Source of the DNA: Serpens sp035497915
Lineage (GTDB): Bacteria; Pseudomonadota; Gammaproteobacteria; Pseudomonadales; Pseudomonadaceae
Length of the DNA: 64,000 nt
Assembly: GCF_035497915.1 (NCBI RefSeq)
Contig: NZ_DATJCS010000005.1
Coordinates: 62,001-126,000 of the forward strand
Reading direction: 5' to 3'
The stretch's first letter is position 1. Each line of letters opens with the position of its first letter. This document shows, piece after piece, positions 1-8,319 of the stretch. Both the position numbers and the translations under genes were made by a program. The notes under the pieces were generated by a model. It searched no databases. It worked only from the letters and a program-made list of their open reading frames with translations, and was not told where the DNA came from.

Positions 1-521
1 TTCACCAGGCGGTTGATCAGCTCGGCGTTGATGCTTTCCACCTCGCCGACCTGGCCGATGTCGATGATCTCCGGCTGAGTCATTTCCGGGGTCTGGCGGG
101 TCACCTTCAGCTTGCGGGCGCGAATCAGGTTCGCGTCCTTGCCGGTCAGGCCCAGGGCCTGGCCGCCGTGGCGGTTGATCAGATTGACGATGTCCTTGTT
201 CACCTGGCCGCCGAGCACCATTTCCACCACGTCCATGGTGGCGCTGTCGGTGACGCGCATGCCGTCGATGAAGTGGCTCTCGATGGACAGGCGCTTGAGC
301 AGGTCACCGATCTGCGGGCCGCCGCCGTGCACCACCACCGGATTGATGCCCACCGCCTTCATCAGCACGATGTCGCGGGCGAAGCCGGTCTTCAGCTCGT
401 CGCTTTCCATGGCGTTGCCGCCGTACTTGATCACCAGCGTCTTGCCGACGAAGCGGCGAATATAGGGCAGCGCCTCGGACAGGACCTTGGCGACTTGGGT
501 GGCATCATCACGGCTGAGCAT
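1..521 (-). CDS. argB: Acetylglutamate kinase (partial, C-terminus outside window)
   Basis: Phosphorylates N-acetylglutamate with ATP, the second step of cytosolic arginine synthesis. The first ~173 residues are present. They begin MLSRDDATQVAKVLSEALPY and include the amino-acid-kinase phosphate loop KYGGNAM near residue 36, then VVHGGGPQIG and NLINRHGGQALGLTGKD. These match Pseudomonas ArgB closely. The ATG at 521 has a GGAG ribosome site 8 nt upstream. The gene runs off the left edge, so the C-terminal arginine-feedback region cannot be judged. It lies 86 bp downstream of algC on the same strand, at the end of the coaBC-dut-algC-argB series. Confidence 0.97.
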   Translation of the reverse strand, partial: MLSRDDATQVAKVLSEALPYIRRFVGKTLVIKYGGNAMESDELKTGFARDIVLMKAVGINPVVVHGGGPQIGDLLKRLSIESHFIDGMRVTDSATMDVVEMVLGGQVNKDIVNLINRHGGQALGLTGKDANLIRARKLKVTRQTPEMTQPEIIDIGQVGEVESINAELINRLV

Positions 522-607
522 GCGGAACTCCGATGGAACCAATCAGGGTTGGGGGCGAATAACGGCAATTAGACGCCCGGGTGATACGAAAAGTCAGTGG
601 CGCCGCC

Positions 608-1993
608 TCAGAAGGGCAGCGTCAGTTCAGGCGCGACACGCTGCAGGCGTGAACGGAACACCGCCTGGATGCGCGCCAGTTCCTTGGCGCTTTCCGCCTC
701 GAAGCGCAACACCAGCACCGGGGTGGTGTTGGAGGCGCGCACCAGGCCCCAGCCGCGCGGGTAATCCACGCGCACGCCGTCCAGGGTGGCCACGTCGGCC
801 TCGGCGCCCCAGTCGGATTCGGCCTGCAGGGCCTGGATGATGCCGAACTTGCTCTCGTCGGTGACCTTCACGTTGATCTCCGGCGTGGCCAGATCGCCCG
901 GGAAACCGGCGAACAGTTCGTCGGCGCCCCGCGCCTGGTGGCTGAGGATCTCCACCAGACGGGCGCCGTTGTACAGGCCGTCGTCGAAGCCGAACCAGCG
1001 CTCCTTGAGGAACATGTGGCCGCTCATCTCGCCGCCCAGCAGGGCGCCGGTTTCGCGCATCTTCTTCTTGATCAGCGAGTGGCCGGTCTTCCACATGCGC
1101 GGCTGGCCGCCGTGGCTGCGCACCTGCGCGGCGACATGGCGGGTGCACTTCACGTCGTAGATGACTTCCGCGCCGGGATTGCGCGACAGCACGTCCTGGG
1201 CGAACAGCATGAGCAGGCGGTCGGCAAAGATCATGTTGCCCTGCTCGGTGATCACGCCCACGCGGTCGGCGTCGCCGTCGAAGGCCAGGCCCAGGTCGGC
1301 CTGTTCGGCGCGCACGCGCTCGATCAGGTCTTCCACGTTTTCCCGATGGCTCGGGTCCGGGTGGTGGTTGGGGAAGGTGCCGTCCACGTCGCAGAACAGC
1401 GGGATGACGGTGCAGCCGATGGCTTCGAACAGTTCCTGCGCCACCACGCCGCCGACGCCGTTGCCGCAGTCGATCACCACCTTCATGGGCCGCGCCAGCT
1501 TCACGTCGTTGCGGATGTAGTCCACATAGGCCGGCAGGATGTCGACCGCTTCCACACTGCCCTGGCCGCTGGCCAGATCGCCGTTGTCGATGCGGGTCTT
1601 CAGCGCGGTGATCTGCTCGTTGGCCAGGGTGTCGCCGGCGACGACGATCTTGAAGCCGTTGTAGTCCGGCGGGTTGTGGCTGCCGGTGATCATGATGCCG
1701 GTGCGGCCCGGCAGGGTGTTGGTGGCGAAATACAGCACCGGGGTCGGCACCATGCCCAGGTTGCTGACCTGGCAGCCGCAATCCACCAGCCCACGGATCA
1801 GCGCTTCGAGCAGCTCGGGGCCGGACAGGCGACCGTCGCGGGCCACCGCCACGCGCGGCTCGCCCTGGGCCAGGCTTTCCGAGCCGACGGCGCGGCCCAG
1901 CCAGTAGGCGGTTTCGGCGTTCAGGGTCTGGCCGACGATGCCGCGCACGTCATAGGCGCGGAAGATGCTGGCCGGAAGGTTGGGTGCTTGCAT
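608..1993 (-). CDS. algC: Phosphomannomutase/phosphoglucomutase AlgC
   Basis: Interconverts the 1- and 6-phosphates of mannose and glucose, supplying precursors for alginate, LPS core and rhamnolipid in pseudomonads. At 461 residues it has the normal family length. The phosphoserine loop TGSHNPP is at 104-110 (Ser105), the metal loop DGDADRVG at 239-246, the sugar-specificity motif GEMSGH at 321-326 and the phosphate-binding loop RASNTTP at 419-425. P. aeruginosa AlgC has GDGDRVG in the metal loop; the Ala here keeps all three aspartates. It begins 12 nt after dut, so co-transcription is likely. No sigma-E or AlgR site was evident in the short gap. Confidence 0.97.
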   Translation of the reverse strand: MQAPNLPASIFRAYDVRGIVGQTLNAETAYWLGRAVGSESLAQGEPRVAVARDGRLSGPELLEALIRGLVDCGCQVSNLGMVPTPVLYFATNTLPGRTGIMITGSHNPPDYNGFKIVVAGDTLANEQITALKTRIDNGDLASGQGSVEAVDILPAYVDYIRNDVKLARPMKVVIDCGNGVGGVVAQELFEAIGCTVIPLFCDVDGTFPNHHPDPSHRENVEDLIERVRAEQADLGLAFDGDADRVGVITEQGNMIFADRLLMLFAQDVLSRNPGAEVIYDVKCTRHVAAQVRSHGGQPRMWKTGHSLIKKKMRETGALLGGEMSGHMFLKERWFGFDDGLYNGARLVEILSHQARGADELFAGFPGDLATPEINVKVTDESKFGIIQALQAESDWGAEADVATLDGVRVDYPRGWGLVRASNTTPVLVLRFEAESAKELARIQAVFRSRLQRVAPELTLPF

Positions 1994-2005
1994 GTCGAGT
2001 TCCTT

Positions 2006-2461
2006 TCAATGGCTGCCGGAATGGCCGAAACCACCCGCGCCGCGTTCACTGTTGTCGAATTCGTTGACCAGTTCGAAATGGGCCTGCACCACCGGCACCA
2101 GCACCAGCTGGGCCAGGCGCTCGCCGACCTTGAGGGTGAAGGTGTCGTTGCCACGGTTCCAGCAGGAGACCATCAGCTCGCCCTGGTAGTCCGAGTCGAT
2201 CAGGCCGACCAGGTTGCCGAGCACGATGCCGTGCTTATGGCCCAGGCCCGAGCGCGGCAGGATCAGCGCGGCCAGGCCGGGATCGGCGATGTGAATGGCC
2301 AGGCCGGTGGGAATCAGCACGGTCTGGCCGGGCTCCAGGCTCAGGTCGTCCTTGAGCATGGCGCGCAGGTCGAGGCCGGCCGAGCCGGGCGTGGCGTAGC
2401 TGGGCAGCGGAAAGTCGCTGCCCAGGCGGGGATCGAGAATCTTGGCTTGCAGGGCGTGCAT
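2006..2461 (-). CDS. dut: Deoxyuridine 5'-triphosphate nucleotidohydrolase
   Basis: Hydrolyses dUTP to dUMP and pyrophosphate, keeping uracil out of DNA and feeding thymidylate synthesis. All five trimeric dUTPase motifs are present in 151 residues: SAGLDLRA, LPRSGLGHKHGI, GNLVGLIDSDYQGEL, GERLAQLVLVP and the C-terminal flap RGAGGFGHSG. It starts 8 nt after the coaBC stop and ends 12 nt before algC, so the three genes are probably one transcript. The coaBC-dut pairing is a common bacterial arrangement. Confidence 0.97.
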   Translation of the reverse strand: MHALQAKILDPRLGSDFPLPSYATPGSAGLDLRAMLKDDLSLEPGQTVLIPTGLAIHIADPGLAALILPRSGLGHKHGIVLGNLVGLIDSDYQGELMVSCWNRGNDTFTLKVGERLAQLVLVPVVQAHFELVNEFDNSERGAGGFGHSGSH

Positions 2462-2469
2462 GGGTGGTC

Positions 2470-3678
2470 TCAGCGGGCTTGGTAGCGGTCGGCGATGAAG
2501 GCGATCAGCTGGCGGGCGATCTTGCCCTTGCTGGTCTGAGCGAAGGAAGTCTGCCGCAGTTCCCGATCGATCACGGTGATGGCGTTTTCTTCGCTGTTGA
2601 AGCCGATGCTCGGGTTGGCGACGTCATTGGCGACGATCAGGTCGAGGTTCTTGGCCTTGAGCTTGCGGGAGGCGTATTCCAGCAGGTTCTCGGTCTCGGC
2701 GGCGAAGCCGACGCTGAACGGGCGATCCGCGCGTCCGGCCAGGGTGGCCAGGATGTCCGGGTTGCGCACCATCTGCAGGAACAGGCCGTCGCCGCTGTTG
2801 GGGTCTTTCTTGAGCTTGTGCGCGGCCACCACTTCCGGACGGTAATCGGCCACGGCGGCGGCCGCGATCAGGATATCGGCGGGCATGCCGGCTTCGCAGG
2901 CGGCCAGCATGTCGCGGGCACTGACCACGTCGATGCGCTGCACGCGATCCGGCGTGGGCAGGAACACCGGGCCGCTGACCAGCGTCACCTGGGCGCCGGC
3001 TTCCACCGCTGCTTCGGCGAGGGCGAAGCCCATCTTTCCGGAGCTGTGGTTGGTGATGTAGCGCACCGGGTCGATGTTTTCCTGGGTCGGCCCGGCGGTG
3101 ATCAGCAGGCGCACGCCATCCAGCACGTTGCGCTGGAAGCAGTCGGCGGCCCGTTGCGCCAGATCGTCGGCTTCCAGCATGCGCCCCATGCCGATATCGC
3201 CGCAGGCCTGGCTGCCGGCGCCCGGACCGAACAGGCGGATGCCACGCTGTTGCAGCAGTTCGGCGTTGGCCTGGGTGGCCGGGTCGCGCCACATGGCCTG
3301 GTTCATGGCCGGCGCCAGCGCCACCTGGGCGTCGGTGGCCAGCACCAGGGTGGTCAGCAGGTCATTGGCGATGCCCTGGGCCAGGCGGGCCATCAGGTCG
3401 GCGGTGGCCGGGGCGATCAGCACCAGATCGGCCCAGCGCGCCAGCTCGATGTGGCCCATCGCCGCCTCGGCGGCGGCGTCCAGCAGGTCCAGGTGTACCG
3501 GATGCCCGGACAGCGCCTGCAAGGTCAGGGGCGTGATGAACTCGCGTCCGCCCTGGGTCATCACCACGCGCACTTCGGCGCCCTGGTCGCGCAACCGGCG
3601 CACCAGTTCGGCACTCTTGTAGGCGGCGATGCCACCACCCACGCCCAGGACGATGCGTTTCCGATACAACCGCTGCAT
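2470..3678 (-). CDS. coaBC: Bifunctional phosphopantothenoylcysteine decarboxylase / phosphopantothenate-cysteine ligase
   Basis: Carries out two consecutive steps of coenzyme A synthesis. The N-terminal CoaC half is a flavoprotein decarboxylase with GVGGGIAAYK at 12-21, catalytic His76 in MGHIELARWAD, the APAMNQAMW motif at 122-130 and catalytic Cys159 in QACGD. The CoaB half is a CTP-dependent ligase, from ITAGPTQENIDPVRYITN at about 193 through the HKLKK motif at 287-291. At 402 residues the length is typical. It is the first gene of the leftward coaBC-dut-algC series and diverges from radC across a 159-bp gap. Confidence 0.97.
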   Translation of the reverse strand: MQRLYRKRIVLGVGGGIAAYKSAELVRRLRDQGAEVRVVMTQGGREFITPLTLQALSGHPVHLDLLDAAAEAAMGHIELARWADLVLIAPATADLMARLAQGIANDLLTTLVLATDAQVALAPAMNQAMWRDPATQANAELLQQRGIRLFGPGAGSQACGDIGMGRMLEADDLAQRAADCFQRNVLDGVRLLITAGPTQENIDPVRYITNHSSGKMGFALAEAAVEAGAQVTLVSGPVFLPTPDRVQRIDVVSARDMLAACEAGMPADILIAAAAVADYRPEVVAAHKLKKDPNSGDGLFLQMVRNPDILATLAGRADRPFSVGFAAETENLLEYASRKLKAKNLDLIVANDVANPSIGFNSEENAITVIDRELRQTSFAQTSKGKIARQLIAFIADRYQAR

Positions 3679-3837
3679 GGTCGGCCTTTTATAAGAAGGA
3701 ATGGAGGAGGGCGCGACGCGGTGCGCCGCGCGCGCGGTGGGCTACGATAGCACAGCCCCCATGGGCCTTCGGAGCGGTCAGGGGCGGGATTTTCGCGCGG
3801 GGAAAGGGAGTTTCCCCCACAACGACAAGGAGAGGTC

Positions 3838-4512
3838 ATGAGCATTCGCGACTGGCCGGCGGCCGAGCGCCCCCGGGAAAAACTGCTGGAGCAGGGGCCG
3901 GCGGCGCTGTCGGACGCCGAGCTGCTGGCCATCTTCCTGCGCACCGGCGTGGCCGGCTGCAGTGCGGTGGATCTGGCTCGCCAGTTGCTGAGCGATTTTG
4001 GCAGCCTGCGCGCCCTGCTGGAGGCCGACCGGGTCGGCTTCAGCGCCCGGCTGGGCCTCGGCCCGGCCAAGTACGCGCAGCTGCAGGCGGTGCTGGAAAT
4101 GGCCCGCCGCCATCTGGCCGAACGCCTGCGCCGCGACTCGGCGCTGGAAAGCCCGCAGGCGGTGCGCGATTACCTCAAGGCGCAGCTGCGTCACGAGCAT
4201 CACGAGGTGTTCGGCTGCCTGTTCCTGGACTCCAAGCATCGGGTGCTGGCCTACGAAGCGCTGTTTCGTGGCACCATCGACGGCGCCAGCGTGTATCCGC
4301 GCCAGGTGGTCAAGCGCGCCCTGGCGCATAATGCCGCCGCGCTGATCCTGACTCACAACCACCCGTCGGGTGTCGCCGAGCCAAGCCAGGCCGACCGGCT
4401 GCTTACCGAGCGGCTCAAGGACGCGCTGGCGCTGGTGGATATCCGGGTGCTGGACCACTTCATCGTCGGCGACGGCGAGCCGCTGTCGATGGCCGAACGG
4501 GGCTGGATGTGA
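3838..4512 (+). CDS. radC: RadC family JAB/MPN-domain protein
   Basis: RadC proteins carry a UPF0758 N-terminal helix-hairpin-helix region and a JAMM metalloprotease-like domain. The historical link to DNA repair is weak and the true function is unsettled. The metal motif is LTHNHPSG at 171-178 with His173, His175 and Asp186 (EPSQAD), after the conserved RGTIDGASVYPR segment. It is 224 residues long, as is usual. A strong AAGGAG ribosome site lies just before the ATG. It diverges from coaBC and is followed by the L28/L33 operon, a common gammaproteobacterial order. Confidence 0.95.
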   Translation: MSIRDWPAAERPREKLLEQGPAALSDAELLAIFLRTGVAGCSAVDLARQLLSDFGSLRALLEADRVGFSARLGLGPAKYAQLQAVLEMARRHLAERLRRDSALESPQAVRDYLKAQLRHEHHEVFGCLFLDSKHRVLAYEALFRGTIDGASVYPRQVVKRALAHNAAALILTHNHPSGVAEPSQADRLLTERLKDALALVDIRVLDHFIVGDGEPLSMAERGWM

Positions 4513-4545
4513 GGATTCGCCATGTGTGACGCGCCATGGCATTTC

Positions 4546-4574
4546 TTGCGAGCCCTGGGACCTTCTGGTATAAA
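4546..4574 (+). promoter_or_regulatory. Sigma-70 promoter of rpmB-rpmG
   Basis: TTGCGA at 4546-4551 and TATAAA at 4569-4574 are separated by exactly 17 bp. Each hexamer is close to consensus, as expected for a ribosomal protein operon. The implied start near 4581 leaves a leader of about 140 nt before rpmB. Inferred from sequence only. Confidence 0.7.
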
Positions 4575-4580
4575 GCAGCG

Positions 4581-4723
4581 CTCTTTTCTGGGGGCCCGGT
4601 TCCTGCTCGCGCAGTGGCCGCCGAACGACCCCGGCGAATCTGGCGCCCCGCGCGCTAAAAGAAGCAGAGATCAAGCGGCCAACCCATGCCGGGTTGGGCA
4701 TGTGGTTTATAGAGGGCTGAGGC
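4581..4723 (+). other. Long 5' leader of rpmB, structured
   Basis: About 140 nt lie between the predicted start and the rpmB ATG, with no ORF of its own. The last 50 nt can form a hairpin with arms AACCC and GGGTT around 4680-4694. A second GGGC/CCC-rich element lies near 4591-4600. Such leaders often carry r-protein autoregulatory sites, but I do not recognise a described L28 or L33 leader motif here. Confidence 0.35.
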
Positions 4724-4960
4724 ATGTCGAGAGTCTGTCAAGTTACCGGTAAGGGTCCGGTAACCGGGAACAACATTTCCCACGCTAACAACAAAACCCG
4801 TCGTCGTTTCCTGCCGAACCTGCAGCATCACCGTTTCTGGGTCGAGTCCGAGAAGCGTTTCGTGCGTCTGCGCGTTTCCGCCAAGGGCATGCGCATCATC
4901 GACAAGCGCGGCATCGACGCAGTTCTGTCCGAACTGCGCGCCCGCGGCGAAAAGGTTTAA
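4724..4960 (+). CDS. rpmB: 50S ribosomal protein L28
   Basis: Large-subunit ribosomal protein of 78 residues. It starts MSRVCQVTGKGPVTGNNISH and carries the usual basic core NKTRRRFLPNLQ and the C-terminal KRGIDAVLSELRARGEKV. The residues after the initiator match the bacterial L28 family across the full length. It is followed after 10 nt by rpmG, the standard operon. It is driven by the promoter near 4546-4574 through a long leader. Confidence 0.98.
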   Translation: MSRVCQVTGKGPVTGNNISHANNKTRRRFLPNLQHHRFWVESEKRFVRLRVSAKGMRIIDKRGIDAVLSELRARGEKV

Positions 4961-4970
4961 GGAGACTGTC

Positions 4971-5126
4971 ATGCGTGAACTGATCCGTTTGGTGTCCAGC
5001 GCCGGTACCGGCCACTTCTACACCACCGACAAGAACAAGCGCACCACTCCCGACAAGATCGAAATCAAGAAATTCGATCCGGTTGTGCGCAAGCACGTGA
5101 TGTACAAGGAAGCCAAGATCAAGTAA
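4971..5126 (+). CDS. rpmG: 50S ribosomal protein L33
   Basis: Ribosomal protein of 51 residues beginning MRELIRLVSSAGTGHFYTTD and ending FDPVVRKHVMYKEAKIK. This is the zinc-free form: it lacks the CxxC pairs of the zinc-binding paralogue. A GGAG ribosome site lies 6-9 nt before the ATG, only 10 nt after the rpmB stop. A strong terminator follows. Confidence 0.97.
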   Translation: MRELIRLVSSAGTGHFYTTDKNKRTTPDKIEIKKFDPVVRKHVMYKEAKIK

Positions 5127-5147
5127 TTGGTCCGCTTTCGCTGAAAG

Positions 5148-5169
5148 AGCCCGCTTCGGCGGGCTTTTT
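5148..5169 (+). terminator. Intrinsic terminator of rpmB-rpmG
   Basis: Perfect 7-bp stem AGCCCGC/GCGGGCT with the stable TTCG tetraloop, followed directly by TTTTC. It lies 21 nt after the rpmG stop. Confidence 0.9.
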
Positions 5170-5214
5170 CATGCCTGGGATTCGGGGTTTGAGAGGGAAA
5201 ATCCGGGTTGCTCA

Positions 5215-5309
5215 TGTGGGGCCGGGTTTATCCCGGCCAGCGAGGTAGCGGCCCTCACCTGAGGCGTCAGACCCCCAACCCCGTCGGCCGGGATAAACCC
5301 GGCCCCACA
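5215..5309. repeat. Palindromic repeat pair (GGGCCGGGTTTATCCCGGCC family)
   Basis: Two inverted copies of a hairpin with arms GGGCCGGG and its complement around TTTAT lie at 5215-5238 and 5286-5309, about 50 bp apart. This gives a REPIN-like unit that starts TGTGGGGCC and ends GGCCCCACA. The same family recurs at 28364, 36164, 40130 and 59918. It sits between the converging rpmG and hydroxyacid dehydrogenase genes. Confidence 0.85.
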
Positions 5310-5355
5310 CGGCCCCCAACCCGCCGGCACGGCGGACAAACCCGGACCGGCGTAG

Positions 5356-5378
5356 GGCGGCCAACGCAGTTGGCCGCC
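5356..5378. repeat. Short hairpin repeat GGCGGCCAA/TTGGCCGCC
   Basis: Perfect 9-bp arms with a 5-nt loop, preceded by CGTAGG. A related element (GGCGGCCAG with a 7-nt loop, followed by CCTACGG) occurs at 8320-8344 in the opposite orientation. It lies just after the larger palindromic pair at 5215-5309 and may also act as the 3' end structure of the leftward dehydrogenase gene. Confidence 0.6.
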
Positions 5379-5389
5379 GATGGGGCCAC

Positions 5390-6580
5390 TCACCCCGCCA
5401 ACACCGAACGCAACGCCACCAGCCTGCTGCGATCCAGCTCCGCCAGCCTGGGCGTCCCTACCAGCCCCAGCACGCGGCGCAGCTCCTGCTCCAGCAGGTT
5501 CAGGGCGTGGGCCGCGCCGGCCTGGCCGCCGACCGCCACGCCGAACAGGGTGGCGCGACCCAGCAGCACGGCGTCGGCGCCCAGCGCGCAGGCCTTGGCG
5601 ATGTCGCTGCCGCGGCGGATACCGCTGTCCAGCAGGACGGTCAGTTGGCCGCGTACCGCCTCGGCAATCGCCGGCAGGCAGTCGATGGTCGCCGGCGCGC
5701 CGTCCAGCTGGCGCCCGCCATGGTTGGTGACCACGATGCCGTCCAGGCCCATTTCCATGCAGCGTCGGGCGTCGGCGGCGGTCTGCACGCCCTTGAGGAT
5801 CAGTCGATGCGGCCAGCGCTTGCGCAGTTGCGCCAGGCTGTCCCAGCACAAGCCCATCTCCATCTTGTGGGCCATGAAATGCGCGGCGCCGGCGGTGTTG
5901 CTGGCGTCGGCCGGCAGGTAGGGCAGCAGGTTGCCCATCTTCGGCATGCCCTGTGGCCACAGCGCCTGGCGAATCCAGCCCGGATGGCGCAGCACGTCGA
6001 ACTTGTTGCGCCAGGTGAGCTGCAGCGGGCGGGCGAAGTTGCGCCGGTCCCACTCGCGGTTGCCGATCAGCACCGCGTCGCTGGTCAGCAGCAGGGTGCG
6101 CACGCCGGCGGCCTCGGCGCGGCGCAGCAGGTCTTCCTGCACGTCGGCATCGTTGAGCCAGTAGAGCTGGAACCACAGCTCGCCGTCCGGCACGGCGGCG
6201 GCCACTTCCTCCAGCGAGTTGCTGGACACGGTGCTCAGGCTGAACGGCACGCCCTTGTCACGGGCGGCGCGGGCCAGGGCGATGTCGGCGTCCTTGTGCA
6301 GCATGCCGTTGAAGCCGGTCGGGCCGATGGCCAGCGGCAGCGGCCGGGTGGTGCCGAACAGCTGGCGGGAGGTGTCCAGCTCGGCGCAGGAGATCAGCGT
6401 CGACGGCAGCAGGCCGATGTCGGCAAACGCCTGGCGGTTGCGGCGCAGGGTGATTTCCTCCTCGGCGCCGCCGGCCAGGTATTCCCAGGCGAAGTTCGGC
6501 AGTCGGCGGCGGGCCATGTGTTCCAGTTCGGCGATGCTGTGGGCCTGGTCGAAACGGGTGTCGGAGCGGTAGCGGCGCAT
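5390..6580 (-). CDS. FMN-dependent alpha-hydroxy-acid dehydrogenase (LldD/MdlB family)
   Basis: TIM-barrel flavoenzyme that oxidises 2-hydroxy acids such as L-lactate or mandelate to 2-oxo acids, usually passing electrons to quinone. The family signature NHGGRQLDG with the catalytic His is present, with GPTGFNGM near the N-terminus and LDSGIRRGSDI for FMN phosphate binding. I chose the ATG at 6580, which has AGGA 8 nt upstream; a TTG 21 nt further out lacks such a site. The product is 396 residues. Substrate is not resolved. The neighbours do not include lldP or lldR, so the lldD symbol is withheld. It diverges from kauB. Confidence 0.88.
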   Translation of the reverse strand: MRRYRSDTRFDQAHSIAELEHMARRRLPNFAWEYLAGGAEEEITLRRNRQAFADIGLLPSTLISCAELDTSRQLFGTTRPLPLAIGPTGFNGMLHKDADIALARAARDKGVPFSLSTVSSNSLEEVAAAVPDGELWFQLYWLNDADVQEDLLRRAEAAGVRTLLLTSDAVLIGNREWDRRNFARPLQLTWRNKFDVLRHPGWIRQALWPQGMPKMGNLLPYLPADASNTAGAAHFMAHKMEMGLCWDSLAQLRKRWPHRLILKGVQTAADARRCMEMGLDGIVVTNHGGRQLDGAPATIDCLPAIAEAVRGQLTVLLDSGIRRGSDIAKACALGADAVLLGRATLFGVAVGGQAGAAHALNLLEQELRRVLGLVGTPRLAELDRSRLVALRSVLAG

Positions 6581-6684
6581 GGGTGGATCCTGATACGGCA
6601 AGGTCAGGCGACAGGTTACCCGATGCCCACCGCCGGTCGGCAGAGGCGTTACCGTCGATCTCCACGACTAAGCTGCCTTGTTTG

Positions 6685-6714
6685 ATAAAACGCACGCTGC
6701 AGCCAGTGCGTCAA
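6685..6714 (-). promoter_or_regulatory. Candidate promoter of the hydroxyacid dehydrogenase with an operator-like palindrome
   Basis: Read leftward, TTGACG (6714-6709) and TTTTAT (6690-6685) are 18 bp apart. The perfect inverted repeat ACGCAC/GTGCGT (6690-6695 and 6706-6711, 10-bp spacer) straddles this spacer, as expected for a repressor operator. The cognate regulator is unknown. It is shared intergenic DNA with kauB, so it could also control that gene. Confidence 0.5.
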
Positions 6715-6726
6715 AAATATTGAAAA
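6715..6726 (+). promoter_or_regulatory. PuuR/PauR-box-like motif before kauB
   Basis: AAATATTGAAAA resembles the published E. coli PuuR box (AAAATATAATGAACA, recalled from the literature). It matches 10 of 12 positions of AAATACTGAACA, found at 16179-16190 in the pauR promoter of this window. It lies 55 bp before the kauB start. Whether PauR binds is inference. Confidence 0.35.
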
Positions 6727-6780
6727 GGCCGCGCCCTCTGCGTAGGGTTCGAGGCCGTAACCCCTTCAGAGGAACCTGCC

Positions 6781-8271
6781 ATGAGCCTGACCCGCCAGGA
6801 GTGGGAGCGCCGCGCCCGCGAGCTGCGCATCGAGACGCGTGCCTTCATCGACGGCCATTACCGCGCGGCGGTGGAGGGCGACACCTTCGACTGCCTGAGC
6901 CCGATCGACGGGCGCAGCCTCGGCCAGGTGGCCAGTTGCGGGCCGGCGGATGCCGATCTGGCCGTGCAGGTGGCCCGTGAGCGCTTCGAGTCGGGCGTCT
7001 GGTCGCGGCTGGCGCCGGTCAAGCGCAAGCAGGCGATGATCCGCTTCGCCGAGCGGCTCGACGCGCATCGCGACGAGCTGGCGCTGCTGGAAACCCTCGA
7101 TATGGGTAAGCCGATTACCGATGCCCTGAAGGTGGACATTCCCGCCGCCGCGCGGGCGCTCCGCTGGTGCGGCGAGGCGATCGACAAGCTCTACGACGAG
7201 GTGGCGGCCACGCCCCATGACGAACTGGGGCTGGTCACTCGCGAGCCGATCGGCGTGGTGGCCGCCATCGTGCCCTGGAACTTCCCGCTGCTGATGGCCT
7301 GCTGGAAGCTCGGTCCGGCTCTGGCGGCCGGCAATTCGTTGGTGCTCAAACCCTCGGAGAAGTCGCCACTCACCGCCATCCGCGTGGCGCAGCTGGCGGT
7401 CGAGGCCGGCATTCCGGCCGGCGTGTTCAACGTGCTGCCCGGCTACGGCCACACGGTGGGCAAGGCGCTGGCGCTGCACATGGATGTGGATTGCCTGGTG
7501 TTCACCGGCTCCACCCGCATCGCCAAGCAGCTGATGATCTACGCCGGCGAATCGAACATGAAGCGCGTCTGGCTGGAGGCCGGCGGCAAGAGTCCGAACA
7601 TCGTATTCGCCGATGCGCCGGACCTGCAGGCGGCGGCCGAGGCGGCCGCCAGCGCCATCGCCTACAACCAGGGCGAGGTGTGTACCGCCGGCTCGCGGCT
7701 GCTGGTGGAAAACAGCATCAAGGACGACTTTGTCGCCCGGGTGGTCGAGGCCCTGAAGACCTGGCAGGTGGGGCACCCGCTGGACCCGGCCAGCAAGGTC
7801 GGCGCCCTGGTGGATCGGCAGCAGATGGAGACGGTGCTCGGCTATATCGAGGCCGGACATCGCGAAGGTGCGCGACTGCTGTGCGGTGGCCAGCGGCTGC
7901 TGGAGGACACCGGCGGCACCTACGTGGCGCCGACCCTGTTCGACGGCGTGGACAACGCCATGAAGATCGCCCGCGAGGAAATCTTCGGGCCGGTGCTCTC
8001 GGTGCTCGGCTTCGATGGCGATGAAGAAGCCGTGCGCATTGCCAACGACACCCCCTACGGGCTGGCGGCGGGCGTGTGGACCAGCAACCTGTCGCGCGCC
8101 CACCGCGTGGCCCGGGCGCTGCGCGCCGGCAGCGTGTGGGTGAACCAGTACGATGGCGGCGACATGACCGCGCCGTTCGGCGGCTTCAAGCAGTCCGGCA
8201 ACGGTCGCGACAAGTCGCTGCACGCTTTCGACAAGTACACAGAGCTCAAGGCGACCTGGATCAAGCTGTAG
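6781..8271 (+). CDS. kauB: Omega-aminoaldehyde dehydrogenase KauB (4-guanidinobutyraldehyde / gamma-glutamyl-aminobutyraldehyde dehydrogenase)
   Basis: NAD(P)-dependent aldehyde dehydrogenase of 496 residues, used in catabolism of arginine (2-ketoarginine/agmatine route), putrescine, spermidine and diaminopropane. VPWNFPLL, the nucleotide loop FTGSTRIAKQ, general base Glu in LEAGGKSPNIV and catalytic Cys in NQGEVCTAGSR are all intact. The C-terminal GGFKQSGNGRDKSLHA is diagnostic of the KauB/PuuC group. From memory it is nearly collinear with P. aeruginosa KauB. AGAGGA precedes the ATG. A PuuR-box-like motif lies upstream. The PuuB-like oxidase and pauR further on support a polyamine role. 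Confidence 0.93.
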   Translation: MSLTRQEWERRARELRIETRAFIDGHYRAAVEGDTFDCLSPIDGRSLGQVASCGPADADLAVQVARERFESGVWSRLAPVKRKQAMIRFAERLDAHRDELALLETLDMGKPITDALKVDIPAAARALRWCGEAIDKLYDEVAATPHDELGLVTREPIGVVAAIVPWNFPLLMACWKLGPALAAGNSLVLKPSEKSPLTAIRVAQLAVEAGIPAGVFNVLPGYGHTVGKALALHMDVDCLVFTGSTRIAKQLMIYAGESNMKRVWLEAGGKSPNIVFADAPDLQAAAEAAASAIAYNQGEVCTAGSRLLVENSIKDDFVARVVEALKTWQVGHPLDPASKVGALVDRQQMETVLGYIEAGHREGARLLCGGQRLLEDTGGTYVAPTLFDGVDNAMKIAREEIFGPVLSVLGFDGDEEAVRIANDTPYGLAAGVWTSNLSRAHRVARALRAGSVWVNQYDGGDMTAPFGGFKQSGNGRDKSLHAFDKYTELKATWIKL

Positions 8272-8319
8272 GGGCAACGCTGTTCCTTGTCCACCACGGC
8301 CGCCGCACGACGGCCCTGT

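Noticed and set aside
6581..6601. TTG start for the hydroxyacid dehydrogenase at 6601
   Set aside because: The ATG at 6580 has a proper AGGA site, while the TTG has none.
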